Shown here piece after piece: positions 53,816 to 62,983 of a stretch of 64,000 bases of DNA; the first letter of the stretch is position 1, and every line of letters begins with the position of its first letter. Under the pieces are notes generated by a model. The model had not been told where the DNA came from and made no database searches. It saw only the letters and a program-made list of their open reading frames with translations. Where the stretch lies: assembly GCF_002237755.1 (NCBI RefSeq), contig NZ_MWSJ01000007.1:112418-176417 (forward strand), in the 5' to 3' direction. Origin of the DNA: Lysinibacillus sp. KCTC 33748. GTDB lineage: Bacteria; Bacillota; Bacilli; Bacillales_A; Planococcaceae. A program made the translations under genes and the position numbers.

Positions 53816-55193
53816 GTAATTGTCCTCCTAGCGCGCGAAGCATTGGACGGAATTTCACTAATGTTTCCTCATATTCAGATTGTGGCTCTGAATCTGCTAC
53901 TATACCGCCACCAGCATATAAATAAGCCTTATCCTTAAGTAAAGCAGCCGAACGAATGGCCACTGCAAATTCCCCATTGCCTTCAGCATCTACCCAGCCA
54001 ATTGGTGCGGCGTAAAGTCCACGATTCATCGGCTCATACTTACGTATAGCTGCCATTGCCTCTTTTCTTGGCACACCGCCTAAAGCTGGCGTTGGATGCA
54101 AAGACTTTGTCAGTTGTAATATAGTTGCCTCATTATTCAACTGACCTTCAACAGGTGTATATAAATGTTGTATATCTCTAATCTTTAGTAAGCGAGGGCT
54201 ATCTGGTACTTTCATCTCGACACAATTTTTACGGAAAGTTTCCGCAATCATATCGACAACATATTGATGCTCGCCACCGTTTTTCGAATCATTTAATAAG
54301 CTTTGTCCATAAGCTTCATCTTCCTCTGCTGTCTTACCACGTTTAATAGAACCTGCCACACAAGATGAAAAGGCGCGGCCCTTTTCTACTTTTACAAGAC
54401 GTTCAGGGGACGCACCAAAGAACAATAATTCTTGACGCTCTAAACCAAATAAATAGCTCTCTGGCTGCTCATGAATAATTTGTGATAGAACCTGTGGTGA
54501 AGAAACTTCTTCTTTAAATTGCAATGCTAGCGAGCGTGCAATAACAACTTTATCTGCCTTCTTTTGCTTAATCAATGCTGTTACTTGGTCAATCGACGCT
54601 AAATATGGTTCCTTATATGGCTCAAAATAGCTTGTGATTTCAGGCTTTGAATACGTTTTTACTTCTTTTACCTGCGCAGCATGAATTAAATGATCTCGCT
54701 CTTTACGTAACGCGTCAAACTGAGACTCTGCTTGCCCATCTTTTGATATAAGATGAATACTTACAAACGCTTTGTCATCACGTATGACAAGCTGATAAGT
54801 TGCGAGCGCAAAAAAAGCCTCTGGAAAGTCTGTCCACTCCCCAGCAACATTGTTTTGTGGATCGAATGTAAATCCGCCAAATAAAATTGGCTGTAGTTCA
54901 CTTTGTCCCTTAACACAGTTTTTCGTTAAGCTTTTCCATTCAGCTTCTATTGCATCGTAGCGATCATTTTTGGCGTTATTTTGAATCGTATAGGCATGTC
55001 CTAGCCCTACTAAAGTCATTGTTTTTTCTCTATTTTGCCAATAAAATCGTTCACCTTTATAATGCTCCTCACCCGCCGCATAAAATGCGAGCGCCGATAA
55101 GCGACTTACTTCAATTGTTTCCATATAAAAATGAAGGCTTTGGCCCAAAGAGTCCACTTCTACTTCTGTGGCTTGGTACCACTTCTGTTGCAT
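53808..55193 (-). CDS. menF: Isochorismate synthase MenF
   Basis: A 461-residue chorismate-utilising enzyme. The start is at ATG 55193, with GGAGGTAATTTTC upstream; the frame begins ten residues earlier without a site. Core motifs FFGASPERLVKVEKGRAFSS, SLHPTPALGGVPR, and the metal region GGGIVADSEPQSEYEET. It makes isochorismate from chorismate, the first menaquinone step. First gene of the men operon; divergent from menA across a 380-base region. Confidence 0.95.
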   Translation of the reverse strand: MQQKWYQATEVEVDSLGQSLHFYMETIEVSRLSALAFYAAGEEHYKGERFYWQNREKTMTLVGLGHAYTIQNNAKNDRYDAIEAEWKSLTKNCVKGQSELQPILFGGFTFDPQNNVAGEWTDFPEAFFALATYQLVIRDDKAFVSIHLISKDGQAESQFDALRKERDHLIHAAQVKEVKTYSKPEITSYFEPYKEPYLASIDQVTALIKQKKADKVVIARSLALQFKEEVSSPQVLSQIIHEQPESYLFGLERQELLFFGASPERLVKVEKGRAFSSCVAGSIKRGKTAEEDEAYGQSLLNDSKNGGEHQYVVDMIAETFRKNCVEMKVPDSPRLLKIRDIQHLYTPVEGQLNNEATILQLTKSLHPTPALGGVPRKEAMAAIRKYEPMNRGLYAAPIGWVDAEGNGEFAVAIRSAALLKDKAYLYAGGGIVADSEPQSEYEETLVKFRPMLRALGGQLHE

Positions 55194-55572
55194 GAAAATT
55201 ACCTCCGTTGTTGCAATGTACATAATGAATGACGCACGGTATGTTTTGTACTCGTTCTAACTTTCAATATAAATTTTAACTGCTTTGGCTTTTCTATAAC
55301 ACAAATTGAACAAACCTTTGCATAATAAAGTGAGCGTTTGTACTTTTACCACATCATATTTCTTTTGTTAAAATAGCTGTCATTTTATTTTGCTAGCCTA
55401 TTCCTTGTACTGTTGCTATTATCTTAATTATTGTTTTCAGTTCATAAATGCATGTTCTATTGTATCATTTTTTTTATCTGAACTGTATGTAATAAGCTGT
55501 GAACCTATCCAATTTCTCATTCTTCGTATAAAATAAGAATAGTCTACAACATTTGAAGGAGAGAAAGACCTT
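55194..55572. other. Divergent promoter region menF / menA
   Basis: About 380 AT-rich bases. It holds both promoters; a TATAAAAT-like box near 55530 may serve menA. No repeat or gene seen. Confidence 0.45.
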
Positions 55573-56493
55573 ATGACCAAAGTCATTGAAGCTGATAGGG
55601 GTTTTAAAGTTTGGTGGCATTTAACACGTCCACATACTTTAACCGCTTCATTCGTTCCAGTATTTTTAGGAACATCGATTGCCTTAGCAATTGAAAAACA
55701 AACAATCGATTATGGACTATTTTTTGCTATGCTCATTGCAAGTATGCTTATACAAGCAGCAACAAATATGTTCAATGAATATTACGATTACAAATTAGGA
55801 CTAGACAATGAAAATTCTGTCGGTATCGGTGGAACGATTGTACGTCACGGTGTTCAACCAAAAACTATTATGATGATTGCCTTAAGCTTTTATGCAATCG
55901 CTATGCTGCTTGGCATTTACATATGTGCCTCTACCTCTTGGTGGCTTGCTGCCGTAGGGCTTGTTTGTATGCTGATCGGTTTTTTATATACTGGAGGACC
56001 TTACCCTATAGCCTATTCACCATTCGGAGAACTTGTATCTGGCGCTGTTATGGGAATGGGTATTGTCTTAATCGCCTTTTATATTCAAACACTTACAGTA
56101 ACTTTTGATGCTGTTTTACTTTCAGTACCTAGTATGATTTTAGTTGGGGCGATCATGCTGTCCAACAATATTCGTGATATCGTTGGCGATACAGAAGGTG
56201 GTCGAAAAACGCTTGCTATTTTAGTAGGCCGAGACAATGCCATTTCTGTCCTATCTGGCTTTTTTATCATTTCGTACTTATGGGTAATCGCTCTTGTAGC
56301 AATTGACGGTATTACCTTTTGGGCTCTAATCATTTTCTTAAGTGTTCCAAAACCACTTCGTGCGATTCAAATTTTCCGCGATAAAAAAGAAGCTAAAGAA
56401 GTGATGCCTGCGATGAAATTTACAGCGCAAACAAATACATTCTTCGGCTTCCTCTTAGGAATCGGTTTATTAATTCAATATTTCTTTTATTAA
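55573..56493 (+). CDS. menA: 1,4-Dihydroxy-2-naphthoate polyprenyltransferase
   Basis: A 306-residue UbiA-family membrane enzyme with about eight or nine membrane segments. The aspartate-rich diphosphate motif is NEYYDYKLGLD near 69-79, with the second in NNIRDIVGDTEGGRKTLA. It attaches the isoprenoid chain to DHNA, giving demethylmenaquinone. GAAGGAGAG precedes the ATG. It is divergent from the men operon here, whereas B. subtilis menA lies apart. Confidence 0.94.
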   Translation: MTKVIEADRGFKVWWHLTRPHTLTASFVPVFLGTSIALAIEKQTIDYGLFFAMLIASMLIQAATNMFNEYYDYKLGLDNENSVGIGGTIVRHGVQPKTIMMIALSFYAIAMLLGIYICASTSWWLAAVGLVCMLIGFLYTGGPYPIAYSPFGELVSGAVMGMGIVLIAFYIQTLTVTFDAVLLSVPSMILVGAIMLSNNIRDIVGDTEGGRKTLAILVGRDNAISVLSGFFIISYLWVIALVAIDGITFWALIIFLSVPKPLRAIQIFRDKKEAKEVMPAMKFTAQTNTFFGFLLGIGLLIQYFFY

Positions 56494-56507
56494 GATGATC
56501 CATCATT

Positions 56508-56546
56508 AAAGATGCAGCAGCCTTAAAAGGTTGCTGCATCTTTTAC
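56508..56546. terminator. Bidirectional terminator menA / M19 dipeptidase
   Basis: AAAGATGCAGCAGCC / GGTTGCTGCATCTTT hairpin. The dipeptidase stop codon lies in its loop. Confidence 0.9.
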
Positions 56547-57449
56547 ATAGCGTCGAAAATTATTACTTGCAATACCGCAAACTTCTTCGATTGAAAAATG
56601 TTCACGTAATGCCTCTAACAAATTTTGCGCCTCTCCTGCGTGCGCTAATCCTTTGACAGTAACATCTATACCATCGAAGTCTGAACCTAGTCCAAGGTGC
56701 TCTACCCCTACTATATTCGCTAGATGCTTCACATGTGCTACTAAATCATCTATCATAGCATTGTCTCGGATAAAATTCGGGTAGTACACGACATGTATAT
56801 GACCACCATGCTCGACAAGTGCTTTCGCCTGAGCATCCGATAAATTTCTAGGATGATCACAAATTGCACGTGCATTACTATGACTAGCAATTAGGTGCTT
56901 CGCTAGTGGCAAGACATCCCAAAAGCTCTGTTCATTTAAATGTGAGACATCGATAATAATGTCTCTCTCATTTAGCAAGTTTATAACTTCTTTACCAAAT
57001 GATTTTAAACCAAGGCTTGCACCCTGTTCAGCACCGTGAGCTACAGCATTTTCTTCATTCCACGTTAGACCAACAAGCTTTACACCTGCATCTAATATGG
57101 CAGAAAGCTTTGCTAAATCTTCACCGATTGGACCACAGCCCTCTAAGCTTAAAATGGCTCCAACTTCATGCGGAGCTAAATTATCTAATTGGGACCAATC
57201 CGTAATATGCACCATGCCCTCAGTTTGTATTACATGTGTATGGAAGGCTTCAATTTGCCGCACCGCCTCTAAGAATTGCATGCTTTGCGGAATGTTAGGG
57301 TTTATAAAAATAGCAAATACTTGTGCCTTAACCCGCCCTAAATGTAATCTCTCTCTATTGGCATGCAAACGTACATCATCTTCAAATTTTGCCGCTTCTA
57401 AAGTTGTTAATTTCAATAGAGCATCACAGTGTAAATCAATTATATCCAT
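56523..57449 (-). CDS. Membrane-dipeptidase-type peptidase, M19 family
   Basis: A 308-residue zinc peptidase of the renal dipeptidase family. Metal ligands: HCD in IIDLHCDALLKL near 5-12, a bridging glutamate in LSLEGCGP, histidines in DVSHLNEQSFWDV and IASHSNARAICDHPRNL, and a late aspartate in LGLGSDFDG. It hydrolyses dipeptides, often with D-residues. There is no signal peptide. It follows yteA by 48 bases and is probably cotranscribed. Its last residues DAATF are encoded by the terminator stem. Confidence 0.88.
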   Translation of the reverse strand: MDIIDLHCDALLKLTTLEAAKFEDDVRLHANRERLHLGRVKAQVFAIFINPNIPQSMQFLEAVRQIEAFHTHVIQTEGMVHITDWSQLDNLAPHEVGAILSLEGCGPIGEDLAKLSAILDAGVKLVGLTWNEENAVAHGAEQGASLGLKSFGKEVINLLNERDIIIDVSHLNEQSFWDVLPLAKHLIASHSNARAICDHPRNLSDAQAKALVEHGGHIHVVYYPNFIRDNAMIDDLVAHVKHLANIVGVEHLGLGSDFDGIDVTVKGLAHAGEAQNLLEALREHFSIEEVCGIASNNFRRYVKDAATF

Positions 57450-57497
57450 ATTCTCACCCCATACTGCTATTATACTGCCTGAGAGTGAAAATGCTTA

Positions 57498-57947
57498 CTA
57501 ACTTTTATCTTGTGGTGTATCGGAAGAGCCAAAGTCCTCAAGTTCTATGAAATCATCCGATTTTGGGGTAGAAGACAATACATCTTCCTCTACTGGCCTT
57601 AAATTATCTTCTTTGTGCTCCGCATGTTCAACACATGTCAATGCTTTCGGCATAGCTTCTAGGCGACCAATCGGAATCTCTTCACCACATACAGCACATT
57701 TACCATATGTACCGTCCTCCATCGCTTGTAGTGCAGCCTTTATTTCTTCAGCATCGTCACCACGGTGCTCATCAATCGCCATTTCCGTTAACTGATCCGT
57801 TAAATCACTTGCATTGTCAGCTGGATGATTATCATAATTAGATAGCTCTGTCGCTTGTGGACGCTCTGATTCCTCCAGTTGCTGTTCTATTTCCTGTAGC
57901 TCCTGCTCTAATTGCTTTTTCAATTTTTCCATTACTTGTGGGTTCAA
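57498..57947 (-). CDS. yteA: TraR/DksA-type zinc-finger protein YteA
   Basis: A 149-residue protein with a long N-terminal coiled coil (EKLKKQLEQELQEIEQQLEE) and a C-terminal DksA/TraR zinc finger: CAVC and CVEH in YGKCAVCGEEIPIGRLEAMP / LTCVEHAE, that is three cysteines and a histidine. Start is TTG at 57947 with GAGGAGGAG upstream. YteA is a sporulation-associated gene next to menF in B. subtilis, here separated from it by menA and the dipeptidase. Confidence 0.85.
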   Translation of the reverse strand: MNPQVMEKLKKQLEQELQEIEQQLEESERPQATELSNYDNHPADNASDLTDQLTEMAIDEHRGDDAEEIKAALQAMEDGTYGKCAVCGEEIPIGRLEAMPKALTCVEHAEHKEDNLRPVEEDVLSSTPKSDDFIELEDFGSSDTPQDKS

Positions 57948-58054
57948 AAAAATCTCCTCCTCATGCCTTCATTTTTTCCTAAATTAAAATTTCTAAAACA
58001 TGAAAGCATAAGAAGGAATCACTTATTTTTTGTATAATTATTTTCATTTAGTAA

Positions 58055-58090
58055 ATGTTTTTTGTAGCGAAAGCGAAACTGCTGCTATAA
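58055..58090. repeat. Small dispersed repeat fragment
   Basis: TGTTTTTTGTAGCGAAAGCG then AAACTGCTGC is one interior block of the GCGAAAGC family. It sits just downstream of the MerR gene. Confidence 0.45.
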
Positions 58091-58852
58091 TTACGTTAAA
58101 GTGAAATTGTGGATGGCATCATGTAAAAATTGCGCTGCTCCTTTAGCAACACGTTCATCGTAATAAGCTGAAAAGCGTTCATCCGCTACATACATCTGTG
58201 CTATACCTGCATGTGCTTCCTTAGAATATTGTGACCACGAAAAGCTAAGCCAACGTTTATGAAGCTCTGCTACTTCCATTGCCACATCATTGTTTGTATC
58301 GCCGATTGCCATCGCTTCTTTTAAACGAGCAAATAATTGCTGTTCTAACTGCTGCATAGCCTCATACTGTTCCTCGGTCATATTCATTAGTTTCGCATTC
58401 GATGCATCAACCGTTTTGTCACCATATTTTGCACGAACTTCTTGCCCATATTGCTTTTCATTTTCCTCGATTAGCTTCTCTTTAAATCCATTAAATTTCT
58501 CTTCATTTGTCATTGGTTGTTCCTCCTCTATAGATTGAATGGTTTTTTCCACTGTTTGTAATATCTTATCCAACTGTTCCTTGCGTTTCAGTAAAGCCGT
58601 ACGATGGATTTTGAGTGCCTCTGTATGTTCAAAACCTGGCGATTGAATAATTTCCTTAATGGTTGCTAACTTCATATCTAATGCTCTATAAAATAAAATT
58701 TGCTGGAGCATATCAACTTCAAACTGTCCGTAAAACCGATAGCCCACCTCATTGGTTCTTGCTGGCTTCAGTAATCCAATTTCATCGTAATAGCGTAGTG
58801 TTCTTGTGCTAACTCCGGATAATTGAGCAAGCTCTTGAATCGTAAAATCCAC
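58091..58852 (-). CDS. MerR regulator with TipAS-type domain
   Basis: About 253 residues: an N-terminal MerR DNA-binding domain (FTIQELAQLSGVSTRTLRYY, then DEIGLLKPARTNEVGYRFY), a dimerising coiled coil, and a C-terminal TipAS antibiotic-recognition domain (WLSFSWSQYSKEAHAGIAQM). The layout matches B. subtilis Mta and Streptomyces TipAL, which activate drug-efflux or their own genes on ligand binding. I chose GTG 58852, eight bases after AGGGGG; GTG 58861 abuts the site. An MerR-type promoter lies upstream. No efflux gene is adjacent. Confidence 0.86.
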   Translation of the reverse strand: MDFTIQELAQLSGVSTRTLRYYDEIGLLKPARTNEVGYRFYGQFEVDMLQQILFYRALDMKLATIKEIIQSPGFEHTEALKIHRTALLKRKEQLDKILQTVEKTIQSIEEEQPMTNEEKFNGFKEKLIEENEKQYGQEVRAKYGDKTVDASNAKLMNMTEEQYEAMQQLEQQLFARLKEAMAIGDTNNDVAMEVAELHKRWLSFSWSQYSKEAHAGIAQMYVADERFSAYYDERVAKGAAQFLHDAIHNFTLT

Positions 58853-58877
58853 ACTGTTCACCCCCTCTACTACTACT

Positions 58878-58908
58878 ACTGTAAATCTTTACGCAACGTT
58901 AAGGTCAA
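58878..58908 (-). promoter_or_regulatory. MerR-type promoter with 19-bp spacer
   Basis: TTGACC (58908-58903) and TACAGT (58883-58878) on the minus strand are 19 bases apart. The spacer dyad CCTTAACGTTGCGTAAAG is the usual MerR operator form (CTTTACG / CGTTAAGG). This indicates ligand-activated autoregulation. Confidence 0.8.
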
Positions 58909-58996
58909 GAAAAAAAATAAAAAAATTTGCTCGTTACCATAACGTTGAATTAATTGTATAAGTCATTCAAATTTCAACCTTCAATACATGTGAATG

Positions 58997-59023
58997 AAAA
59001 AAGCAAACTATCACTAGTTTGCT
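58997..59023 (-). terminator. Terminator of dpaL
   Basis: AGCAAACT / AGTTTGCT hairpin followed by TTTTTT on the minus strand. Confidence 0.85.
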
Positions 59024-59034
59024 CCTTCCTTCAA

Positions 59035-60246
59035 TTAAATGTTTGCATATTTCCCATGCCACATAATATTTCTATAGTTCTCTACATCTGTGTCACCTTC
59101 AGTGTTAATAAACAATATACGAGAATTTTCATCTATTTGTAATGTATCTTTCAGTTCTATATATTTCTCATTCATCATCAACTCATAAAAACATCCAACC
59201 GGGGCAGCTCCCGATTCTCCAGCAATAATTCGTGCATCTGTTGCTAGTGGATTTCCAAGAATGCGCATACCTGTAGCGGCAATTTCCTCATCACAGCATA
59301 TACTCACCTTCGTATAAGTCTTTAATAAATCCCAAGCTTGTGGATTCGGCTCACCACATGCAAGACCTGCCATAATGGTTTGCATCTCTCCACCAACCGT
59401 TACAAACTGCTCAGCTCCTGCTTTAAAGCTTTCATAATAGCAATTCGCTACAAAAGGCTCAACTAAGACAAATGTAATCTCTTGCTCATAGTATTGTTGT
59501 AAGAAAGCTACAACCGCACCTGCAAAAGATCCAACCCCAGCTTGTAAAAATACATGGGTAGGTGCTTTTTCCAACTGCAGGGCGACTTCTTTTATTAGTG
59601 TTGTATAGCCTTGCATAATCCATAACGGGATTTCCTCATAGCCTTCCCACATCGTATCCTGAATAACGACCCAGCCATTGTCTGTTGCTAGTTGTGATGT
59701 ATAACGAACTGTATCATCATAATTCATTGTCGTTATTTCAGCATATGCACCTTCATTTTTAATATTTTGGAGGCGCTCCTCAGCACTACCTGCTGGCATA
59801 TAAATGCGTGCTTTCAAACCAAGCTCTCTAGCAGCCCAAGCTACTCCACGACCATGATTGCCATCGGTCGTTGAAATAAATGTTAAGTCCCCTAGCTGCT
59901 CCTTTATTTCTGGTGATTTAAGCTGCTCAAACGATAGCTCATCAATATTCCTATCTAACTTTTTGGCAACGTACTGCCCAATTGCATAAACACCACCCAA
60001 TACTTTGAATGCATTTAAGTCAAATCGATATGATTCATCTTTTACAAAAACACTTTGTACGCCAACTAGTGATGCAAAAGCATTTAAGCTTCGTAATGGT
60101 GTGCTTTCAAATTTCTCATATGTACGTTGAAATCTACCAACACGGTTTACTTGTTCTGGTGAAAAATGATGTAGAAAAGGTACTACTTGTTCTACGTTCT
60201 TCTGCATCAAATATTGTTGGTTGTCTGTCCATAATAATTTTTCCAT
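59035..60246 (-). CDS. dpaL: Diaminopropionate ammonia-lyase
   Basis: A 403-residue fold-type II PLP enzyme of the DAPAL/YgeX family. PLP lysine in DLNAFKVLGGVYA near 77-89; STTDGNHGRGVAWAARELG and the C-terminal GESGAAPVG complete the site. It deaminates 2,3-diaminopropionate to pyruvate. The start at ATG 60246 has AGGGGG six bases upstream; the ATG two codons earlier abuts the site. Monocistronic; threonine-synthase-like paralogues are the alternative but the motifs fit DAPAL. Confidence 0.9.
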   Translation of the reverse strand: MEKLLWTDNQQYLMQKNVEQVVPFLHHFSPEQVNRVGRFQRTYEKFESTPLRSLNAFASLVGVQSVFVKDESYRFDLNAFKVLGGVYAIGQYVAKKLDRNIDELSFEQLKSPEIKEQLGDLTFISTTDGNHGRGVAWAARELGLKARIYMPAGSAEERLQNIKNEGAYAEITTMNYDDTVRYTSQLATDNGWVVIQDTMWEGYEEIPLWIMQGYTTLIKEVALQLEKAPTHVFLQAGVGSFAGAVVAFLQQYYEQEITFVLVEPFVANCYYESFKAGAEQFVTVGGEMQTIMAGLACGEPNPQAWDLLKTYTKVSICCDEEIAATGMRILGNPLATDARIIAGESGAAPVGCFYELMMNEKYIELKDTLQIDENSRILFINTEGDTDVENYRNIMWHGKYANI

Positions 60247-60384
60247 CTTCATCCCCCTACTTTTGTTTCTATATTTATCTTAGCTTATAGCACTACAAAA
60301 AAATACTACAAGGCTGTTTTCGAAAAGATTATTGCTATAATAGTTTTCGATACTTTAAATCTACTGAGTTTGAGAGGTTAGAAT

Positions 60385-61530
60385 ATGATAAGAAATGAGA
60401 AAGAGTTGAAAACCAAGCTGAATCAGTTAATTAGTGATTCTGATTTCTTGCGTTTACAAGAATCTTTTGAAAAACAAAGCTTGTTTCAATTATTGGGTTT
60501 TGGACACCGCGAAACGATGCATAGTTCTTTTATCAGTTGGTTGCTTTCACCAACGTCTTCGTTAAATTTAGGGACGTTCCCGCTGAAGCGTTTTCTCTAC
60601 TATATTTGCGAGGAGAATGTATCAAATGCGAAAACTGTTATTGATTTTGATTTAATCGAATCGGACTCACTCCAACTAGAGGAAATGAAAGTGGCAACTG
60701 AGGTATCGGAGTCTGCGGTCGATCCCGAGACAAACCAGGAATTACGGGCTCGATTTGATTTGTATTTGACGAACGATCTGGTAAAAATCATTGTGGAGAA
60801 TAAGGTGTTGGCAAGAGAAAACAAAGACCAGACCGAAACCTATACGAAAATCTTAAAACAATTGGATGACTCGTATACATATGAATTAAAGGTCTTTTTG
60901 TCTCCAGATGCCACGGTAAAACCAAAATGTCCCGAGTTTATTCAAATTGATTATCAAGGGTTATATGATTTTGTCATAGTGCCTTGCTTGAATCACCCGA
61001 AAATTACAACGGCAAATAAAAATATTTTAGAGGAGTATATACATAATCTTCGTATGGTCTATAAAGGAGTGAATAAGCCGATGGCAAGAGTAAATGATGA
61101 GTTGTGTGTAGCAATATATGATAAGTATAAGGATGTATTAGATGAGATATTCGATGCGGTTAAAAATGAGACACCTGAAAAAAGAACGGCCAAAACGTCT
61201 TCTCCGATTCGTCAATCAAATATCTCTTGGAAAGAGTTGTATTCACGACTAAATGAAGACGAAAGAAATCTAGAAGCTACTTATGGAGGTGCCGTAAGAG
61301 AGGCAGAAATCGACCTAACAAGTGGCAAGGTCCTTTTTGAAGGAAAAGAATATAGTAGTCCTTCAGCCGCTGCCATTGCCGCAGTAAATTCCGTTAAAGG
61401 TGAAAATTACACAGAGCGTTACAATGGCTATGCGTTGTGGAGTATTGTGTATCCAAATGGTGATAAGAAGAAACTGTCTGATGTACGTGATGATATCGCT
61501 GCATCTTTAGCTCAAGAGGAAGAGGATTAA
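60385..61530 (+). CDS. Orphan PD-(D/E)XK nuclease with DUF4357-like C-terminus
   Basis: A 381-residue protein. N-terminal HSSFISWLLSP near 46-56 and the nuclease core D125 (RARFDLYLTND), E138 and K140 (IIVENKV) identify the PDDEXK_4 group of restriction-like nucleases. The C-terminal GKVLFEGKEYSSPSAAAIAA...NGYALWSIV, near 325-370, resembles DUF4357, a domain often at the ends of restriction-system proteins. No methylase or other defence partner is adjacent. Such proteins are often abortive-defence effectors or relics; which applies is unknown. Ribosome site GAGAGGTT. Codon use is more even, less AT-skewed than neighbours. Confidence 0.75.
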   Translation: MIRNEKELKTKLNQLISDSDFLRLQESFEKQSLFQLLGFGHRETMHSSFISWLLSPTSSLNLGTFPLKRFLYYICEENVSNAKTVIDFDLIESDSLQLEEMKVATEVSESAVDPETNQELRARFDLYLTNDLVKIIVENKVLARENKDQTETYTKILKQLDDSYTYELKVFLSPDATVKPKCPEFIQIDYQGLYDFVIVPCLNHPKITTANKNILEEYIHNLRMVYKGVNKPMARVNDELCVAIYDKYKDVLDEIFDAVKNETPEKRTAKTSSPIRQSNISWKELYSRLNEDERNLEATYGGAVREAEIDLTSGKVLFEGKEYSSPSAAAIAAVNSVKGENYTERYNGYALWSIVYPNGDKKKLSDVRDDIAASLAQEEED

Positions 61531-61698
61531 GCTCCTTCAGAGCTACATATACATTACTATAAGTTATTAAAGAAATTATTGTAGTGATGTAGACTTAACT
61601 AAATATTTTTCAAGATTATTTCGTATTCAAGTATTCCACAAAAAGGCACGATTGTTTAATAAGCATTGCTATTTTTCCTAAAACGGGGCTTTAGTTTT
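61531..61698. other. Intergenic gap after the nuclease gene
   Basis: Part of a 332-base gap up to 61862. AT-rich; no clear attachment site, repeat or gene seen. The terminator-like hairpin at 61699-61755 closes it. Confidence 0.4.
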
Positions 61699-61755
61699 AA
61701 AAAAAGGCGGATTTTTTTCTACACATTTTGTAGATTAAATCTGCCTTTTTGTTTT
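61699..61755. terminator. Terminator-like hairpin after the nuclease gene
   Basis: AAAAGGCGGATTT / AAATCTGCCTTTT with inner CTACA-CATTTT-GTAG and T run on the plus strand. Confidence 0.65.
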
Positions 61756-61862
61756 AACAGCAACAATCTTTTGGAAAGCAGCTTACATAGAAAAAGAAAA
61801 ATTCGAAACTTATTAATGAGATTCATCGTATATGTACTAGCATATTCAATTGGAGGTATAAA

Positions 61863-62501
61863 ATGGATAGTACTAGTAGAATAGCGATAATTGGAGGAAC
61901 AGGGAAAGTAGGAAGGCATATAGCAGCTCGTGCAATAGAAAAAGGATATCATGTTCGGATGCTTGTTAGAAATCCGGATAAGGTACTATATAAAAATGAT
62001 AAAATTGAAATAGTGAAAGGACAGGTTCAAGAGATAGAAAGCATTCGAGAACTACTTAAAGATTGTCAAGTTGTTATTAATACATTTGGTCAACCACCTA
62101 AAGAGGAACCTATTTATAGTAAAGTTACAGCTACTATTTTTAATGTGATGAAAGATTTAAACATTAGTCGATATATAGGTGTTTCCGGTGGTTCTCTAAC
62201 GATTAAAGAGGACAAAAAAAGCATGATGAATCGTTTTGGAGCAAAGATGTTTGAAGTTCTCTTTCCGAAAATGATGAAGGATAAAAAATTGGAATGGGAA
62301 CTTTTATTAAATAGTAAACAGATCAAATGGACACTACTTAGATTACCGTTTGTAAAAGATAGCTTAACATCCAATCAGATAAAGGAAAATCTTACTGATA
62401 TGCCTGGTACAAAAATTACGAATCAAGATATAGCCACTTTTATCATTGATCATATTGATAATGAAAAGTACGTGCACAAAACACCTTTTATATCCCATTA
62501 G
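61863..62501 (+). CDS. NAD(P)-binding SDR/NmrA-like protein
   Basis: A 212-residue short-chain-dehydrogenase-type protein with the atypical (extended/NmrA) start: RIAIIGGTGKVGRHIAARAI carries GGxGxxG near 10-16, followed by LVRNPDK. It lacks the YxxxK dyad. Family members are redox sensors or biliverdin/flavin reductase-like; function unknown. ATTGGAGG precedes the ATG. Monocistronic. Confidence 0.78.
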   Translation: MDSTSRIAIIGGTGKVGRHIAARAIEKGYHVRMLVRNPDKVLYKNDKIEIVKGQVQEIESIRELLKDCQVVINTFGQPPKEEPIYSKVTATIFNVMKDLNISRYIGVSGGSLTIKEDKKSMMNRFGAKMFEVLFPKMMKDKKLEWELLLNSKQIKWTLLRLPFVKDSLTSNQIKENLTDMPGTKITNQDIATFIIDHIDNEKYVHKTPFISH

Positions 62502-62604
62502 GGTACTAGCAATAAAAAGACATGAAAAGTAACATGCTATTTTTATAGTGTATCTTAAAGACAAATAGTATTACATTCGCCACCTTTGAACCATTTGGAA
62601 ATAC

Positions 62605-62645
62605 AAAAAAATACAGTAGATGTAAATTACATCTACTGTATTTTA
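62605..62645 (-). terminator. Terminator of the tRNA operon
   Basis: AATACAGTAGATGTAA / TTTACATCTACTGTATT hairpin followed by TTTTTT on the minus strand, a few bases after tRNA-Glu. Confidence 0.9.
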
Positions 62646-62648
62646 GTA

Positions 62649-62720
62649 TGACCCGTACGGGATTCGAACCCGTGTTACCGCCGTGAAAGGGCGGTGTCTT
62701 AACCACTTGACCAACGGGCC
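62649..62720 (-). tRNA. tRNA-Glu (TTC)
   Basis: Full cloverleaf, acceptor GGCCCGT / ACGGGTC, anticodon loop CTTTCAC. CCA is not encoded. Last gene of the cluster. Confidence 0.97.
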
Positions 62721-62722
62721 AA

Positions 62723-62813
62723 TGGCGGAGAAGGAGGGATTTGAACCCTCGCGCCGGTTACCCGACCTACACCCTTAGCAGGGGCGCCTCTTCAGCCTCT
62801 TGAGTACTTCCCC
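62723..62813 (-). tRNA. tRNA-Ser (GCT)
   Basis: Class II tRNA with long variable arm, acceptor GGGGAAG / CTTCTCC, discriminator G, anticodon loop CTGCTAA, CCA encoded. Confidence 0.97.
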
Positions 62814-62819
62814 AAAAAA

Positions 62820-62896
62820 TGGCTCCGAAGGCAGGACTCGAACCTGCGACAACCTGATTAACAGTCAGGTGCTACTACCAACTGAGCTACTTCGGA
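62820..62896 (-). tRNA. tRNA-Asn (GTT)
   Basis: Acceptor TCCGAAG / CTTCGGA, anticodon loop CTGTTAA, CCA encoded. Confidence 0.97.
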
Positions 62897-62900
62897 ATAA

Positions 62901-62977
<77 letters not shown>

Positions 62978-62983
62978 TTAGAT

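Noticed and set aside
57097..57501. 134-codon plus-strand frame
   Set aside because: Antisense to the M19 dipeptidase; codon pattern follows the real gene.
61666..61952. Short frames around 61.7-61.95 kb
   Set aside because: They run through a hairpin terminator and the start of the NAD(P)-binding gene; no ribosome site.
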